Source of the DNA: Pseudalkalibacillus berkeleyi
GTDB taxonomy: Bacteria > Bacillota > Bacilli > Bacillales > Fictibacillaceae
Length of the DNA stretch: 64,000 bases
Direction: 5' to 3'
Assembly: GCF_021608225.1 (NCBI RefSeq)
Contig: NZ_JAKIJS010000001.1
Coordinates: forward strand, 992,001-1,056,000
Of this stretch, positions 48,289 through 56,954 are shown in pieces. Made by a program: the position numbers and the translations under genes. Every line of letters starts with the position of its first letter. The first letter of the stretch is position 1. The notes under the pieces are model-generated. The model ran no database searches and was not told where the DNA came from. It saw nothing but the letters and a program-made list of their open reading frames with translations.

Positions 48289-48347
48289 GCTGATCCATAC
48301 GAAGACTAATTCATTAGTTGCTTCATACAGGATCAGCTTTTTCTTTT
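48289..48347 (+). terminator. Terminator after ymfJ
   Basis: GCTGATCC (48289-48296) pairs with GGATCAGC (48330-48337). The loop holds a second stem ACTAAT/ATTAGT (48305-48310 and 48313-48318). The tail is TTTTTCTTTTT. Confidence 0.85.
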
Positions 48348-48542
48348 TATATACTTCTAGTGAATTTTGTCATATTTATGGGAATTAAAGTCTGGAATTT
48401 TAAATTCGATCATTCAGACTTATTTTAAGGGGTTAAAACATTACCAAGTTTTCGTTAATTTTACTTTTCTTAACGATGAAAATCATTTATGATTAGAGAA
48501 AAGGTTGTCGGAAATTGATGAACTGTTGAAAGGAGATAGGCA

Positions 48543-49316
48543 ATGGAAGCACAGGAATGGTATTTGGAATATGAAATACATAAAAACCGACCAGGACTTC
48601 TAGGGGATATCTCCTCATTACTTGGAATGCTCGGCATTAATATTATAACGATCAATGGCGTAGATAATATGAGAAGAGGCATGCTTTTGCTCGTTCACAA
48701 CCCTGAACAAGTCGAACGTCTAAAGACAATCCTTGATACGATGGATAACATTACGATTACGAAAATGAGGAAGCCTAAGCTGCGTGATCGATTGGCTGTT
48801 CGACATGGTCGCTACATACAACGGGATGCGGATGATAAGAAAACTTTTCGTTTTGTTAGAGATGAGTTAGGTCTTCTTGTCGATTTCATGGCTGAATTAT
48901 TTAAGGTTGATGGGCATAAACTTATAGGAATTCGCGGGATGCCTAGAGTAGGAAAGACTGAATCCATTGTTGCTGCAAGTGTTTGTGCTAACAAACGTTG
49001 GGTGTTCGTTTCCTCCACATTATTGAGACAGACCATCCGTAATCAATTAGCTGACGATGAATATAGTAATGACCATGTTTTCTTAGTAGATGGTATCGTT
49101 TCATTGAAACGCTCCTCTGAGAAGCATTGGCAGCTTATTCGTGAAGTGATGAGACTACCTGCTACTAAGATAGTTGAGCATCCTGATATTTTTGTTAGAG
49201 AATCCGAGTATAAGATGGAAGATTTCGATTATATTATCGAGTTGCGAGATGAACCTGATCAAGAAATTACATATGATCTCGTTGAAACGAACGTTACAAC
49301 CTTTGATTTTGAATAG
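48543..49316 (+). CDS. ymfK: DUF3388 family protein YmfK with ACT-like and P-loop segments
   Basis: This 257-residue protein corresponds to B. subtilis YmfK. An ACT-like N-terminal region (about 5-75; EYEIHKNRPGLLGDISSLLGMLGIN) precedes a segment with a Walker-A-like loop IRGMPRVGKTES and a following VFVSSTLLRQTIRNQL. No biochemical function is known. The ACT fold suggests a small ligand and the P-loop suggests nucleotide binding; both are inference. It starts at ATG 48543 behind aaaggagat. The upstream 264 bases hold the ymfJ terminator and a 7-base inverted repeat AAGTCTG/CAGACTT (48388-48394 and 48415-48421). The rodZ start lies 15 bases after its stop. Confidence 0.87.
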   Translation: MEAQEWYLEYEIHKNRPGLLGDISSLLGMLGINIITINGVDNMRRGMLLLVHNPEQVERLKTILDTMDNITITKMRKPKLRDRLAVRHGRYIQRDADDKKTFRFVRDELGLLVDFMAELFKVDGHKLIGIRGMPRVGKTESIVAASVCANKRWVFVSSTLLRQTIRNQLADDEYSNDHVFLVDGIVSLKRSSEKHWQLIREVMRLPATKIVEHPDIFVRESEYKMEDFDYIIELRDEPDQEITYDLVETNVTTFDFE

Positions 49317-49330
49317 TGGTAGGTGGTAGT

Positions 49331-50230
49331 ATGACCGAATTGGGTCAGCGCTTAAAAGATGCGCGTATTAGTAAAGGATTATCATACGAAGAATTACAAG
49401 AGAAAACGAAAATTCAGAAACGCTATTTACAAGCAATCGAAGAAGGGGAGTATGGCGTCCTTCCAGGTGCATTTTATGCTAGAGCTTTTATTAAAAATTA
49501 TGCAGAAGCGGTTGACTTAGACCCAGATGAGTTGTTTGAAGAGCATGCAAGTGACCTTCCAGCTTCTGATCAAGGGAAAACAGAGTATGCACCTCGGTCT
49601 TCACGAGCAACACGTGTACCAAAAGACAGTAAGATTTCGAGAGTGCTTCCACTCATCTTCACGGTCCTACTCCTCAGTGCGTTGTTAGTTGCTGCTTATG
49701 TGTTTGTGTCAAACAACGCTGGCAGCATTGGCTCTGAACCAAACAAGGATAATGTTGACGATTTCGACTCTGAGCAACCTGAGGAACCAGCAGATGAATC
49801 ATCACCAGAGTCTAATGGAAATACTGGTACGGATTCTGAACCTGAGGAAGAAGATGGAACAGAAACGAAATCTGAAGAGGAAGAAGAACCGGTACAAGAA
49901 CAAAAGCTTGAGCAGGTTTCCACGGAAGGTATCGTTACAACCTATAAACTTTCGGACACTAAGGATTTTAATGTGGAATTAAAAACGACCGATAATTCGT
50001 ATATTGATGTGAAAGATTCAAATAACAAATTCGTACAGCCTGGTGGGAAAGAGTTTAAGAAGGGCGAAACATTAACGTATGATCTAGCTGATGAATCTGA
50101 AGTGACATTTAATATCGGATCGACACCTGCTGTTAGCATTACAGTCAACGGGAAGCCTTTAACCTACACATCAGATAAAGTTCACCAAAAGATTGTTATT
50201 CAATTTGAAAAAACATCCGAATCACAATAA
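49331..50230 (+). CDS. rodZ: RodZ-like cell-shape protein (YmfM)
   Basis: This 299-residue bitopic protein has an N-terminal cytoplasmic Xre-type helix-turn-helix (about 1-75; ELGQRLKDARISKGLSYEELQEKTKIQKRYL). One transmembrane segment follows (about 104-126), then an acidic Glu/Asp/Pro/Ser linker (about 130-185) and a C-terminal DUF4115 beta domain. RodZ couples MreB to the elongation complex. ATG 49331 behind taggtgg is chosen over a GTG overlapping the ymfK stop. It precedes pgsA as in Bacillus. The very acidic linker is longer than I would expect from memory for B. subtilis. Confidence 0.93.
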   Translation: MTELGQRLKDARISKGLSYEELQEKTKIQKRYLQAIEEGEYGVLPGAFYARAFIKNYAEAVDLDPDELFEEHASDLPASDQGKTEYAPRSSRATRVPKDSKISRVLPLIFTVLLLSALLVAAYVFVSNNAGSIGSEPNKDNVDDFDSEQPEEPADESSPESNGNTGTDSEPEEEDGTETKSEEEEEPVQEQKLEQVSTEGIVTTYKLSDTKDFNVELKTTDNSYIDVKDSNNKFVQPGGKEFKKGETLTYDLADESEVTFNIGSTPAVSITVNGKPLTYTSDKVHQKIVIQFEKTSESQ

Positions 50231-50236
50231 AAGCAT

Positions 50237-50276
50237 CAGGATTGACTTTTTTATAGGTCAGTCCTGTTCTTTTTTC
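50237..50276 (+). terminator. Terminator after rodZ
   Basis: CAGGATTGAC (50237-50246) pairs with GTCAGTCCTG (50257-50266), one T-G pair, followed by TTCTTTTTT. Confidence 0.88.
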
Positions 50277-50326
50277 GGGAAAATCTCACAGCGCATTAAG
50301 TTTCCTTTTCATGTGTTTGTGGTAAA

Positions 50327-50340
50327 ATAAACATGTTTAT
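50327..50340 (+). promoter_or_regulatory. 14-base palindrome at the putative pgsA promoter
   Basis: ATAAACATGTTTAT is a perfect palindrome directly after a -10-like TAAAAT (50323-50328) and 20 bases before the pgsA start. It could be an operator, but AT-rich palindromes of this length arise by chance. Confidence 0.3.
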
Positions 50341-50360
50341 GATGATAACAGGAGGAAGTT

Positions 50361-50939
50361 ATGAATTTACCGAACAAGATTACTTTTTCACGTGTATTAA
50401 TGATACCCGTCTTTATGGTGTTTCTACTCGTTCCATTTGATTGGGGTACGATCGAAGCCTTCTCAGGAGAAATACCAGTCCACCACTTTATCGCAGCAAT
50501 CATTTTCATCATTGCTTCTTGTACGGACTGGATTGATGGCTATTATGCTAGAAAGCTCAACATGGTTACGAACTTAGGGAAGTTTCTTGATCCATTAGCG
50601 GACAAACTGCTCGTAACTGCAGCGTTAATTGGTTTAGTTGAACTTCAACTCGCTCCAGCTTGGATGGTCATTTTAATACTGAGTCGGGAGTTTGCTGTTA
50701 CAGGTCTAAGATTAATTGCAGCAGGAGATGGCGATGTTATAGCGGCTAGTCAGCTCGGAAAGCTAAAGACTTGGATCCAAATCATTGCGATTTCAGCTTT
50801 ATTATTACACAACATACCGTTTACAATGATATCGTTCCCATTTGCAGAACTCGCGTTATGGGCAGCGACGATTATCACCGTCTTTTCTGGATGGGATTAT
50901 TTTATGAAAAACAAACACATTATGCTAAAGTCAAAATAA
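50361..50939 (+). CDS. pgsA: CDP-diacylglycerol-glycerol-3-phosphate 3-phosphatidyltransferase
   Basis: This 192-residue membrane enzyme makes phosphatidylglycerol phosphate from the CdsA product. The CDP-alcohol phosphotransferase signature D-G-x2-A-R-x8-G-x3-D-x3-D is complete in DGYYARKLN....GKFLDPLADK. Several membrane segments surround it. It starts at ATG 50361 behind aggagg. Length matches B. subtilis PgsA (193). A weak hairpin (ACCGTCCT/AGGGCGGT at 50952-50974) follows. Confidence 0.96.
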   Translation: MNLPNKITFSRVLMIPVFMVFLLVPFDWGTIEAFSGEIPVHHFIAAIIFIIASCTDWIDGYYARKLNMVTNLGKFLDPLADKLLVTAALIGLVELQLAPAWMVILILSREFAVTGLRLIAAGDGDVIAASQLGKLKTWIQIIAISALLLHNIPFTMISFPFAELALWAATIITVFSGWDYFMKNKHIMLKSK

Positions 50940-51031
50940 GTATCCAAACATACCGTCCTGTTTCCGAGGGCGGTTTATCATTTTTCGTTTAAAAAGTAAA
51001 AACTAGATCAGATTTAATGAGGTGAGGAAAG

Positions 51032-52279
51032 ATGAATGCAGAAATTATTGCAATTGGGTCTGAGCTGTTATTAGGACAAATTGTTAATACAAATGGTCAG
51101 TTCATATCAAAACAATTAGCTGACGAAGGCATTAACGTTTTTTATCATACGGTTGTCGGCGATAACAAACAACGACTATTAAATAGTATTGAGAACGCAG
51201 CCTCTCGTTCCGACTTAATCATTTTTACAGGTGGATTAGGTCCAACAAAGGATGATTTAACGAAAGAAACAATTGCTGAGTATTTGGGTGTCTCTTTAGT
51301 TGAGAATAAAGAAGCAATGGATCTCATTGAAGATTATTACGAGAAAACAGGACAAACAATGTCCGAGAATAACAGAAGGCAAGCGCTCGTATTTGATGGT
51401 GCTGAAGTGCTCCCAAACAACAATGGGATGGCACCCGGCATAGCCCTTCAACAAGATGGTAAGACCTACATTCTGTTACCTGGCCCGCCTAAAGAAATGC
51501 AACCGATGTTTCTAGATTACGCAATTCCTTATTTAAAGCAATTCGGTAGTGGTGAAGAGTCATTTATCCATTCAAGAGTACTCCGCTTTTATGGAATTGG
51601 GGAATCAACACTTGAGACCAAATTGATTGATTTGATTGATCATCAAACCAATCCGACTATCGCTCCGCTTGCGGGGAATTTTGAAGTGACGCTCAGGTTG
51701 ACTGCAAAGTGCCAGTCTAAAGCTGAAGGTGATGAGCTGATCAATGAGTTAGAAAATCGTATTTTCGAGCGTGTAGGAAAATACTTTTACGGTTATGACG
51801 ATACAAGCCTGGCTAATGAGGTTATGAAGAAGTTACAAGCCTCTGATCTTACACTTGCATGTGCAGAAAGTTTGACAGGTGGTTATTACGGCCACGATCT
51901 TACGAAATTATCTGGCATTGGACAAGTATACTTAGGCGGGATCGTCTGTTACCAAAATGAAATCAAAAGAGACCATCTACAAATCCCGGAAAGCGTATTA
52001 GAAGAACAAGGTGCTGTTAGTGAAACGTGTGCACGGATGATGGCTGAAAATATTAAATCACTCTTCAACAGTGATATCGGCATTGGCTTTACTGGTGTTG
52101 CGGGGCCGAACGAAATGGAAGGCAAAACACCTGGTACAGTCTTTATTGGGATTGCGACCGGTGCGGGTACCAAGGTATTTCCATTGAACTTAGCAGGTAG
52201 CCGAAATGCAGTGAGAAGTAGAACAGTCAACTATGGTCATTTTTACTTATTAGACGAATTGAAACAACTGACTCAATAA
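51032..52279 (+). CDS. cinA: CinA, competence/damage-inducible protein
   Basis: This 415-residue protein has an N-terminal MoaB/MogA-like domain (about 1-170; EIIAIGSELLLGQIVNTNGQFISKQL, IFTGGLGPTKDD) and a C-terminal nicotinamide-nucleotide amidase (PncC-like) domain (about 255-415; LACAESLTGGYYGHDLTKLSG). It belongs to pyridine nucleotide salvage. In B. subtilis and streptococci it is co-expressed with recA under competence control. It starts at ATG 51032 behind gaggtgagg. recA follows with its own SOS-regulated promoter. Confidence 0.95.
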   Translation: MNAEIIAIGSELLLGQIVNTNGQFISKQLADEGINVFYHTVVGDNKQRLLNSIENAASRSDLIIFTGGLGPTKDDLTKETIAEYLGVSLVENKEAMDLIEDYYEKTGQTMSENNRRQALVFDGAEVLPNNNGMAPGIALQQDGKTYILLPGPPKEMQPMFLDYAIPYLKQFGSGEESFIHSRVLRFYGIGESTLETKLIDLIDHQTNPTIAPLAGNFEVTLRLTAKCQSKAEGDELINELENRIFERVGKYFYGYDDTSLANEVMKKLQASDLTLACAESLTGGYYGHDLTKLSGIGQVYLGGIVCYQNEIKRDHLQIPESVLEEQGAVSETCARMMAENIKSLFNSDIGIGFTGVAGPNEMEGKTPGTVFIGIATGAGTKVFPLNLAGSRNAVRSRTVNYGHFYLLDELKQLTQ

Positions 52280-52290
52280 TTCATTGTATG

Positions 52291-52304
52291 CGAATAAATG
52301 TTCG
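52291..52304 (+). promoter_or_regulatory. LexA (DinR) SOS box upstream of recA
   Basis: CGAATAAATGTTCG fits the Gram-positive SOS operator CGAAC-N4-GTTCG with one mismatch (T for C in the left half). It lies just upstream of the recA -35, where LexA binding would block the promoter. Confidence 0.82.
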
Positions 52305-52313
52305 TAAAAAGTA

Positions 52314-52342
52314 TTGGCAAACTGTAAGAAAAACGGTATGAT
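52314..52342 (+). promoter_or_regulatory. recA promoter
   Basis: TTGGCA (52314-52319), a 17-base spacer, TATGAT (52337-52342), ten bases downstream of the SOS box and 30 bases before the recA start. Confidence 0.75.
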
Positions 52343-52371
52343 GAAACTAGTTAATGAATAGGAGTGATTTC

Positions 52372-53421
52372 ATGAGTGATCGCAAAGCTGCATTAGATAT
52401 GGCATTACGACAAATAGAAAAGCAATTTGGTAAAGGATCTGTCATGAAGCTTGGGGAACAAGCTGAAAATCGTGTTTCCACAACTTCGAGCGGATCTCTT
52501 GCACTCGATATCGCACTTGGCGTAGGTGGATATCCGCGAGGTAGAATAATCGAAGTTTACGGACCTGAATCTTCCGGTAAGACGACCGTAGCACTTCACG
52601 CAATTGCAGAATCGCAACGTAACGGTGGTCAAGCCGCATTTATCGATGCGGAGCACGCTTTAGACCCTGTTTACGCCGAAAAGTTAGGCGTTGACATCAA
52701 CGAATTGTTATTGTCTCAGCCAGACACAGGTGAACAAGCACTAGAAATTGCTGAAGCATTGGTTCGAAGCGGTGCAGTCGATATTCTAGTCATCGACTCA
52801 GTCGCAGCACTTGTACCGAAAGCTGAAATTGAAGGGGAAATGGGTGACTCTCACGTCGGTCTACAAGCTCGACTCATGTCACAAGCACTCCGAAAGCTTT
52901 CAGGAGCAATCAGCAAATCGAAAACAACTGCGATCTTCATCAACCAAATTCGTGAGAAGGTCGGCGTAATGTTTGGAAATCCAGAAACAACTCCTGGAGG
53001 ACGTGCATTGAAGTTCTATTCATCCGTCCGTCTTGAAGTACGCCGTGCTGAAACCTTAAAACAAGGTAACGACATGGTTGGTAACAAAACGAGAATTAAA
53101 GTTGTTAAGAACAAGGTGGCACCTCCGTTTAGAACAGCTGAGGTTGACATCATGTATGGTGAGGGAATTTCTAAACAAGGTGAAATTCTCGATATCGGAT
53201 CGAATATCGAAATCGTGCAAAAGAGCGGAGCTTGGTACTCCTTTAATGGAGAACGTCTTGGTCAAGGCCGTGAGAACTCGAAGCAGTTCTTGAAGGAAAA
53301 CACAGCCATAGAATCCGAGATTAACCAGCAGGTTCGTTCATACTACAAATTGAACGGTGAGGGAGCAGCGACAGAAGAAGCAGCTGCATCTGAAGAAGAA
53401 GAAAACGACTCACTCGTATAA
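52372..53421 (+). CDS. recA: Recombinase RecA
   Basis: This 349-residue RecA drives homologous strand exchange and LexA self-cleavage. Walker A GPESSGKT is at residues 64-71. Walker B is in [21 protein letters not shown]. Loop L1 ([19 protein letters not shown]) and loop L2 ([22 protein letters not shown]) are intact. The acidic C-terminal tail ([15 protein letters not shown]) is typical. ATG 52372 behind aggagtg is chosen over ATG 52354, which lies before that site. Length is that of B. subtilis RecA (348). Confidence 0.98.
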   Translation: MSDRKAALDMALRQIEKQFGKGSVMKLGEQAENRVSTTSSGSLALDIALGVGGYPRGRIIEVYGPESSGKTTVALHAIAESQRNGGQAAFIDAEHALDPVYAEKLGVDINELLLSQPDTGEQALEIAEALVRSGAVDILVIDSVAALVPKAEIEGEMGDSHVGLQARLMSQALRKLSGAISKSKTTAIFINQIREKVGVMFGNPETTPGGRALKFYSSVRLEVRRAETLKQGNDMVGNKTRIKVVKNKVAPPFRTAEVDIMYGEGISKQGEILDIGSNIEIVQKSGAWYSFNGERLGQGRENSKQFLKENTAIESEINQQVRSYYKLNGEGAATEEAAASEEEENDSLV

Positions 53422-53432
53422 TATCAATAATG

Positions 53433-53458
53433 AAGATACCCGGAATCGGGTATCTTTT
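53433..53458 (+). terminator. Terminator after recA
   Basis: AAGATACCCG (53433-53442) pairs with CGGGTATCTT (53447-53456), loop GAAT, followed by TTCGTTTT. Confidence 0.9.
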
Positions 53459-53527
53459 CGTTTTAGAAGAGCTTTTTCTAGATAACTTTTTATTTTTCTA
53501 GATCATCCATTTATTAGACCTGTACGA

Positions 53528-53595
53528 TTAAAGTGAAGCCCCTAAAATCAAAAAAATGAAGGTTTTTAAACATAAAAACCGAATATTCACTTTAA
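53528..53595 (+). promoter_or_regulatory. Stacked inverted repeat upstream of a small ORF
   Basis: Outer arms TTAAAGTGAA (53528-53537) and TTCACTTTAA (53586-53595) are perfectly complementary. Inner arms GGTTTTT (53561-53567) and AAAAACC (53574-53580) form a second stem. It could be an RNA hairpin, an operator, or the edge of a lost element. Confidence 0.4.
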
Positions 53596-53622
53596 ATCTA
53601 TTAAAAGGAGTGTTGAATAGAT

Positions 53623-53742
53623 ATGAAATGGATTGGAAGCGTGCTAAGTGGATTTGCTCTTCATGCCTCGCAACTTCAAAAACAGCACATCATGCAGCTA
53701 TTGCCGATTATGGACTCCTCATCTCTCAAATCTGCAAAATAA
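53623..53742 (+). CDS. Possible small protein of 39 residues
   Basis: ATG 53623 lies 12 bases after aaaaggag (53603-53610). The product begins MKWIGSVLSGFALHASQLQK and ends in SSLKSAK, with an amphipathic, weakly hydrophobic first half. I do not recognise it. Open segments in the other two frames run on from here (to about 53828 and to about 53910), so it may instead be the start of a decayed gene broken by frameshifts. No second copy was found in the window. Confidence 0.3.
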   Translation: MKWIGSVLSGFALHASQLQKQHIMQLLPIMDSSSLKSAK

Positions 53743-54044
53743 TGAAATAAGAAATTTCCTCAAAAATATCCCCTCATACCGCAAATTATCTGCTCAACAA
53801 ATTAGAATTGAAGTTAAATGGTAGGAGATACACCCTTACGAAAACGAATCTATATGAACTATCAGACAAGGAAGAATTCGAAAAGTCCACAGTCGAACCG
53901 TTCTTAATGTAACTCTTTCATTTCCTTACTCATAAAGTATTTCTATCTTCAACTTCAAAATATGAAATTTCTCATAATATTAAACCTTCATTTGATAGAA
54001 AAACTCCCAATCTGATTGGTAATGTAAGTGCGTTCTGTCAGCTC

Positions 54045-54073
54045 TTGACATTGAAAATAGACAACTATACAAT
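54045..54073 (+). promoter_or_regulatory. rny promoter
   Basis: A consensus -35 TTGACA (54045-54050), a 17-base spacer, and TACAAT (54068-54073). It is the best -35 match in the window. Initiation is expected near 54080, giving a leader of about 120 nt. Confidence 0.75.
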
Positions 54074-54094
54074 TAGGTTATATTGTTTGATTAC

Positions 54095-54110
54095 TTTAAC
54101 AATTGTTAAA
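54095..54110 (+). promoter_or_regulatory. 16-base perfect palindrome downstream of the rny promoter
   Basis: TTTAACAATTGTTAAA is fully palindromic and lies about 15 bases after the predicted transcription start. It resembles operators of MarR- or TetR-type repressors. No candidate regulator gene is adjacent. Confidence 0.45.
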
Positions 54111-54199
54111 CAATGAAAACCGCTGTATGTGAATAGCTAGCTTGTTAAAACTATTCAATTTTACAACCAACAATTAGATAGCAAGAGGAGGTGATAGGT

Positions 54200-55768
54200 A
54201 TGGATACAAATACAATTGTCCTCATCTCCAGTGTGCTTGTCTCTGCAGTTCTATTTGCAGTTGTTGGATATCTTGTTCGTAAATCCATTGCTGAAGCGAA
54301 GATTTCGAGTGCCGAGCATGCAGCGAAGCAGATTATCGAAGATGGAAAGCGTGAAGCTGAAGCTAGCAAAAAAGAAGCGTTGCTCGAAGCGAAAGATGAG
54401 ATTCATAAGCAACGAGTCGACGCCGAAAATGAAATTCGTGAACGCAGATCTGAACTTCAAAAACAAGAACATCGCTTGGTACAAAAAGAAGAGGTCCTTG
54501 ACCGTAAAAGTGAAACCTTAGATAAGAAAGAGGAATCATTAGAAAAAAGGGAGGATTCTCTCACCAAAAAACAACAACAAATTGAAGAGATGGAAAGCAA
54601 AGTGGAGCATGTGTTGCAGCAACAGCAACTGGAACTCGAACGGTTATCTGGAGTTTCACGCGATGAAGCGAAGCAAATGATCATGGATCAAGCGCAGTCT
54701 GAAATAGACCATGAACTTGGTGCAATGATTAAAGAGAGCGAAAATCGCGCGAAAGAAGAAGCCGACAAAAAGGCGAAAGAGATTTTATCTCTTGCCATCC
54801 AACGTTGTGCAGCTGACCACGTCGCAGAAACAACAGTATCTGTTGTAAATCTGCCGAACGATGAGATGAAAGGTAGAATCATCGGACGTGAAGGACGTAA
54901 TATCCGTACTCTTGAAACGTTAACGGGGATTGACTTAATTATTGATGACACACCGGAAGCGGTCATTCTTTCTGGATTCGATCCGATTAGGAGAGAGATT
55001 GCCAGAATTGCACTTGATAAGCTCGTATCTGATGGACGCATTCACCCTGCTCGCATTGAAGAAATGGTGGATAAGTCTAGAAGAGAAGTTGACGAGTATA
55101 TTCGAGAAATCGGTGAACAAACGACCTTTGAAATGGGTGTACATGGTTTACATCCTGACTTGATTAAAGTATTGGGAAGACTGAAGTACCGTACGAGTTA
55201 TGGTCAGAATGTACTTAAACACTCAATGGAGGTTGCTCACCTCGCAGGATTGATGGCTGCTGAACTTGGTGAAGACGTGACAGTCGCACGAAGGGCCGGA
55301 TTGCTCCATGATATCGGTAAAGCGATTGATCATGAAGTGGAAGGAAGTCACGTTGAGATTGGTGTAGAACTTGGTGTGAAATATAAGGAGCACCCAGTCG
55401 TCATTAACAGTATTGCTTCCCACCATGGTGATACGGAACCGACTTCCATCATCGCAGTCTTAGTCGCTGCTGCAGATGCACTATCTGCTGCCCGACCAGG
55501 AGCGAGAAGGGAAACGCTTGAAACGTACATCAAGCGACTTGAAAAGCTTGAAGAGATTTCTGAGTCATTTGAAGGTGTTGAGAAATCCTTTGCGATTCAA
55601 GCTGGTCGAGAAATTCGTATAATGGTTCGCCCAGATATGGTGGATGATATTGCATCCCATAGATTGGCACGGGATATAACGAAGAAGATCGAAGGTGAAC
55701 TCGACTACCCTGGACATATTAAAGTAACGGTTATCCGTGAAACGAGAGCAGTCGAGTATGCGAAATAA
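54200..55768 (+). CDS. rny: Ribonuclease Y
   Basis: This 522-residue membrane-anchored endoribonuclease starts mRNA decay in Gram-positives. Order: N-terminal transmembrane helix (about 5-25), long charged coiled coil (about 30-200), KH domain (from about 220; [20 protein letters not shown]), and HD domain with catalytic His370-Asp371 in [24 protein letters not shown] ends the protein, as in the family. ATG 54200 behind agaggaggtgat is chosen; the GTG at 54191 lies inside that site. B. subtilis Rny is 520 residues. It works with PNPase, encoded at 24.2 kb. Confidence 0.98.
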   Translation: MDTNTIVLISSVLVSAVLFAVVGYLVRKSIAEAKISSAEHAAKQIIEDGKREAEASKKEALLEAKDEIHKQRVDAENEIRERRSELQKQEHRLVQKEEVLDRKSETLDKKEESLEKREDSLTKKQQQIEEMESKVEHVLQQQQLELERLSGVSRDEAKQMIMDQAQSEIDHELGAMIKESENRAKEEADKKAKEILSLAIQRCAADHVAETTVSVVNLPNDEMKGRIIGREGRNIRTLETLTGIDLIIDDTPEAVILSGFDPIRREIARIALDKLVSDGRIHPARIEEMVDKSRREVDEYIREIGEQTTFEMGVHGLHPDLIKVLGRLKYRTSYGQNVLKHSMEVAHLAGLMAAELGEDVTVARRAGLLHDIGKAIDHEVEGSHVEIGVELGVKYKEHPVVINSIASHHGDTEPTSIIAVLVAAADALSAARPGARRETLETYIKRLEKLEEISESFEGVEKSFAIQAGREIRIMVRPDMVDDIASHRLARDITKKIEGELDYPGHIKVTVIRETRAVEYAK

Positions 55769-55797
55769 AGTGGCGATTACGCCACTTTATTTTTTTT
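55767..55797 (+). terminator. Terminator after rny
   Basis: AAAGTGGCG (55767-55775) pairs perfectly with CGCCACTTT (55780-55788), loop ATTA, followed by ATTTTTTTT. Confidence 0.93.
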
Positions 55798-55800
55798 GAA

Positions 55801-55845
55801 TAGCAAAAACGCCCTGTGACTAGTCGTAGTGCTTGTGCTCTTTTC
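55801..55845 (+). repeat. Probable remnant of dispersed intergenic repeat B
   Basis: The segment AAAAACGCCCTGTGACTAGTCG followed by GTAGTGCTTGTGCTCTTTTC resembles the ends of the copy at 26366-26549 (AGCACCCAGTCAC and GTAGGGTGCTTGCGCTTTTC) joined without the centre. Confidence 0.45.
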
Positions 55846-55918
55846 ACAAAAATGGACAGACTAAATCGAAGATGGCATAGTAAGTGAAGTTGAAATTTTA
55901 CATAAAAGGAGTCTTAAC

Positions 55919-56713
55919 ATGAGAATTTTGTTTGTAGGAGATGTAGTTGGTTCACCAGGTCGTTCAATGGTGGAAACGTATTTATCGAAATTAAAATCTA
56001 AATACAAGCCGACTTTAACAATTGTTAATGGTGAAAATGCAGCCCATGGTAGAGGGATTACCGAAAAAATCACGCGTAATTTAAAGCAGTGGGGTGCACA
56101 AGCCATTACGATGGGAAATCATACGTGGGACAATAAAGAAATATTCGAGTTCATAGATGATGTGCCACAAATGGTTCGTCCAGCTAACTTTCCTGAAGGG
56201 ACGCCTGGGCAAGGATATACGTTTGTGAAAATTAATAACGTAGAAGTTGCAATCATCAACTTACAAGGTAGGACTTTCATGCCGCCTTTAGATTGTCCGT
56301 TTCAAAAAGCAGATGAGATTATTGAAAAAGTTCGATCACGCACACCATATATTTTTGTAGATTTCCACGCTGAAGCTACAAGTGAAAAGCAAGCGATGGG
56401 TTGGTATTTGGATGGAAGAGTCTCAGCTGTAGTAGGGACCCATACCCATGTCCAAACCTCTGATAACCGTGTTCTAACAGGGGGAACGGCATACATTTCG
56501 GATGTTGGCATGACAGGTCCTTATGATGGGATCCTCGGAATGAGTAAAGAAGCAGTTCTTAAAAAATTTCTGACAAATTTACCAGTCAGGTTTGAAGTAG
56601 AAAATGGTCGGGAACAGTTAAGTGGAGTCGTAATCGATTTACATAAGGAGACCGGTCTAGCGAAATCGATTAAACGAATCCAGATTAATGAGGACCATCC
56701 ATTTCACGATTAA
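55919..56713 (+). CDS. ymdB: YmdB metallophosphodiesterase
   Basis: This 264-residue calcineurin-like phosphoesterase of the YmdB family has RILFVGDVVGSPGRSMVE, TIVNGENAAHGRGITEK, TMGNHTWDNKEIF, FVDFHAEATSEKQAMGWYLDGRVSAVVGTHTHVQTSD, all carrying expected metal ligands (Asp, Asn/Glu, His). In B. subtilis YmdB hydrolyses cyclic nucleotides in vitro and governs the switch between motility and biofilm. It starts at ATG 55919 behind aaaggag. It sits directly downstream of rny as in Bacillus, with a terminator between. Confidence 0.96.
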   Translation: MRILFVGDVVGSPGRSMVETYLSKLKSKYKPTLTIVNGENAAHGRGITEKITRNLKQWGAQAITMGNHTWDNKEIFEFIDDVPQMVRPANFPEGTPGQGYTFVKINNVEVAIINLQGRTFMPPLDCPFQKADEIIEKVRSRTPYIFVDFHAEATSEKQAMGWYLDGRVSAVVGTHTHVQTSDNRVLTGGTAYISDVGMTGPYDGILGMSKEAVLKKFLTNLPVRFEVENGREQLSGVVIDLHKETGLAKSIKRIQINEDHPFHD

Positions 56714-56887
56714 TTTTGTAGTTTTGTTCAATTAACAGAAGGGAAATGGCAAGTAACCGCTATATTCTTATCAGGTATGTCTTGCATTGTTCACTAAACA
56801 TGTTAAACAGTAGCTCATATTTGTTTCTTTGTCTTTTATGAAATCAAATGTACTTCATTCAAGTATTATTGACTTTATCGGTATTTA

Positions 56888-56916
56888 GGAGGAATACAAG
56901 CTCATATCCTGAATAT
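56888..56916 (+). promoter_or_regulatory. Sigma-H-like promoter of spoVS
   Basis: GGAGGAATA (56888-56896) matches the sigma-H -35 RnAGGAwww. After 11 bases, CCTGAATAT (56908-56916) contains the -10 core GAATwT. spoVS is a sigma-H gene in B. subtilis, which supports the assignment. Confidence 0.7.
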
Positions 56917-56954
56917 AGTAGAAGTGGTAGGATATCAATAAGGAGGTACAAATC

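Larger units (their letters stand above)
53459..54199 (+). other. Gene-poor stretch between recA and rny
   Basis: About 740 bases without a recognisable gene, where B. subtilis has pbpX. It holds a stacked hairpin (53528-53595), a 39-codon ORF with a good ribosome binding site (53623-53742), short open segments in other frames up to about 53910, an AT-rich stretch, and then a consensus promoter and a palindrome before rny. No PBP-like motifs (SxxK, KSG) were found. Confidence 0.7.

Noticed and set aside
53556-53750. 64-residue plus-strand ORF in the recA-rny gap
   Set aside because: No ribosome binding site at its start, it begins inside the stacked hairpin, and its frame differs from the better-initiated ORF at 53623.
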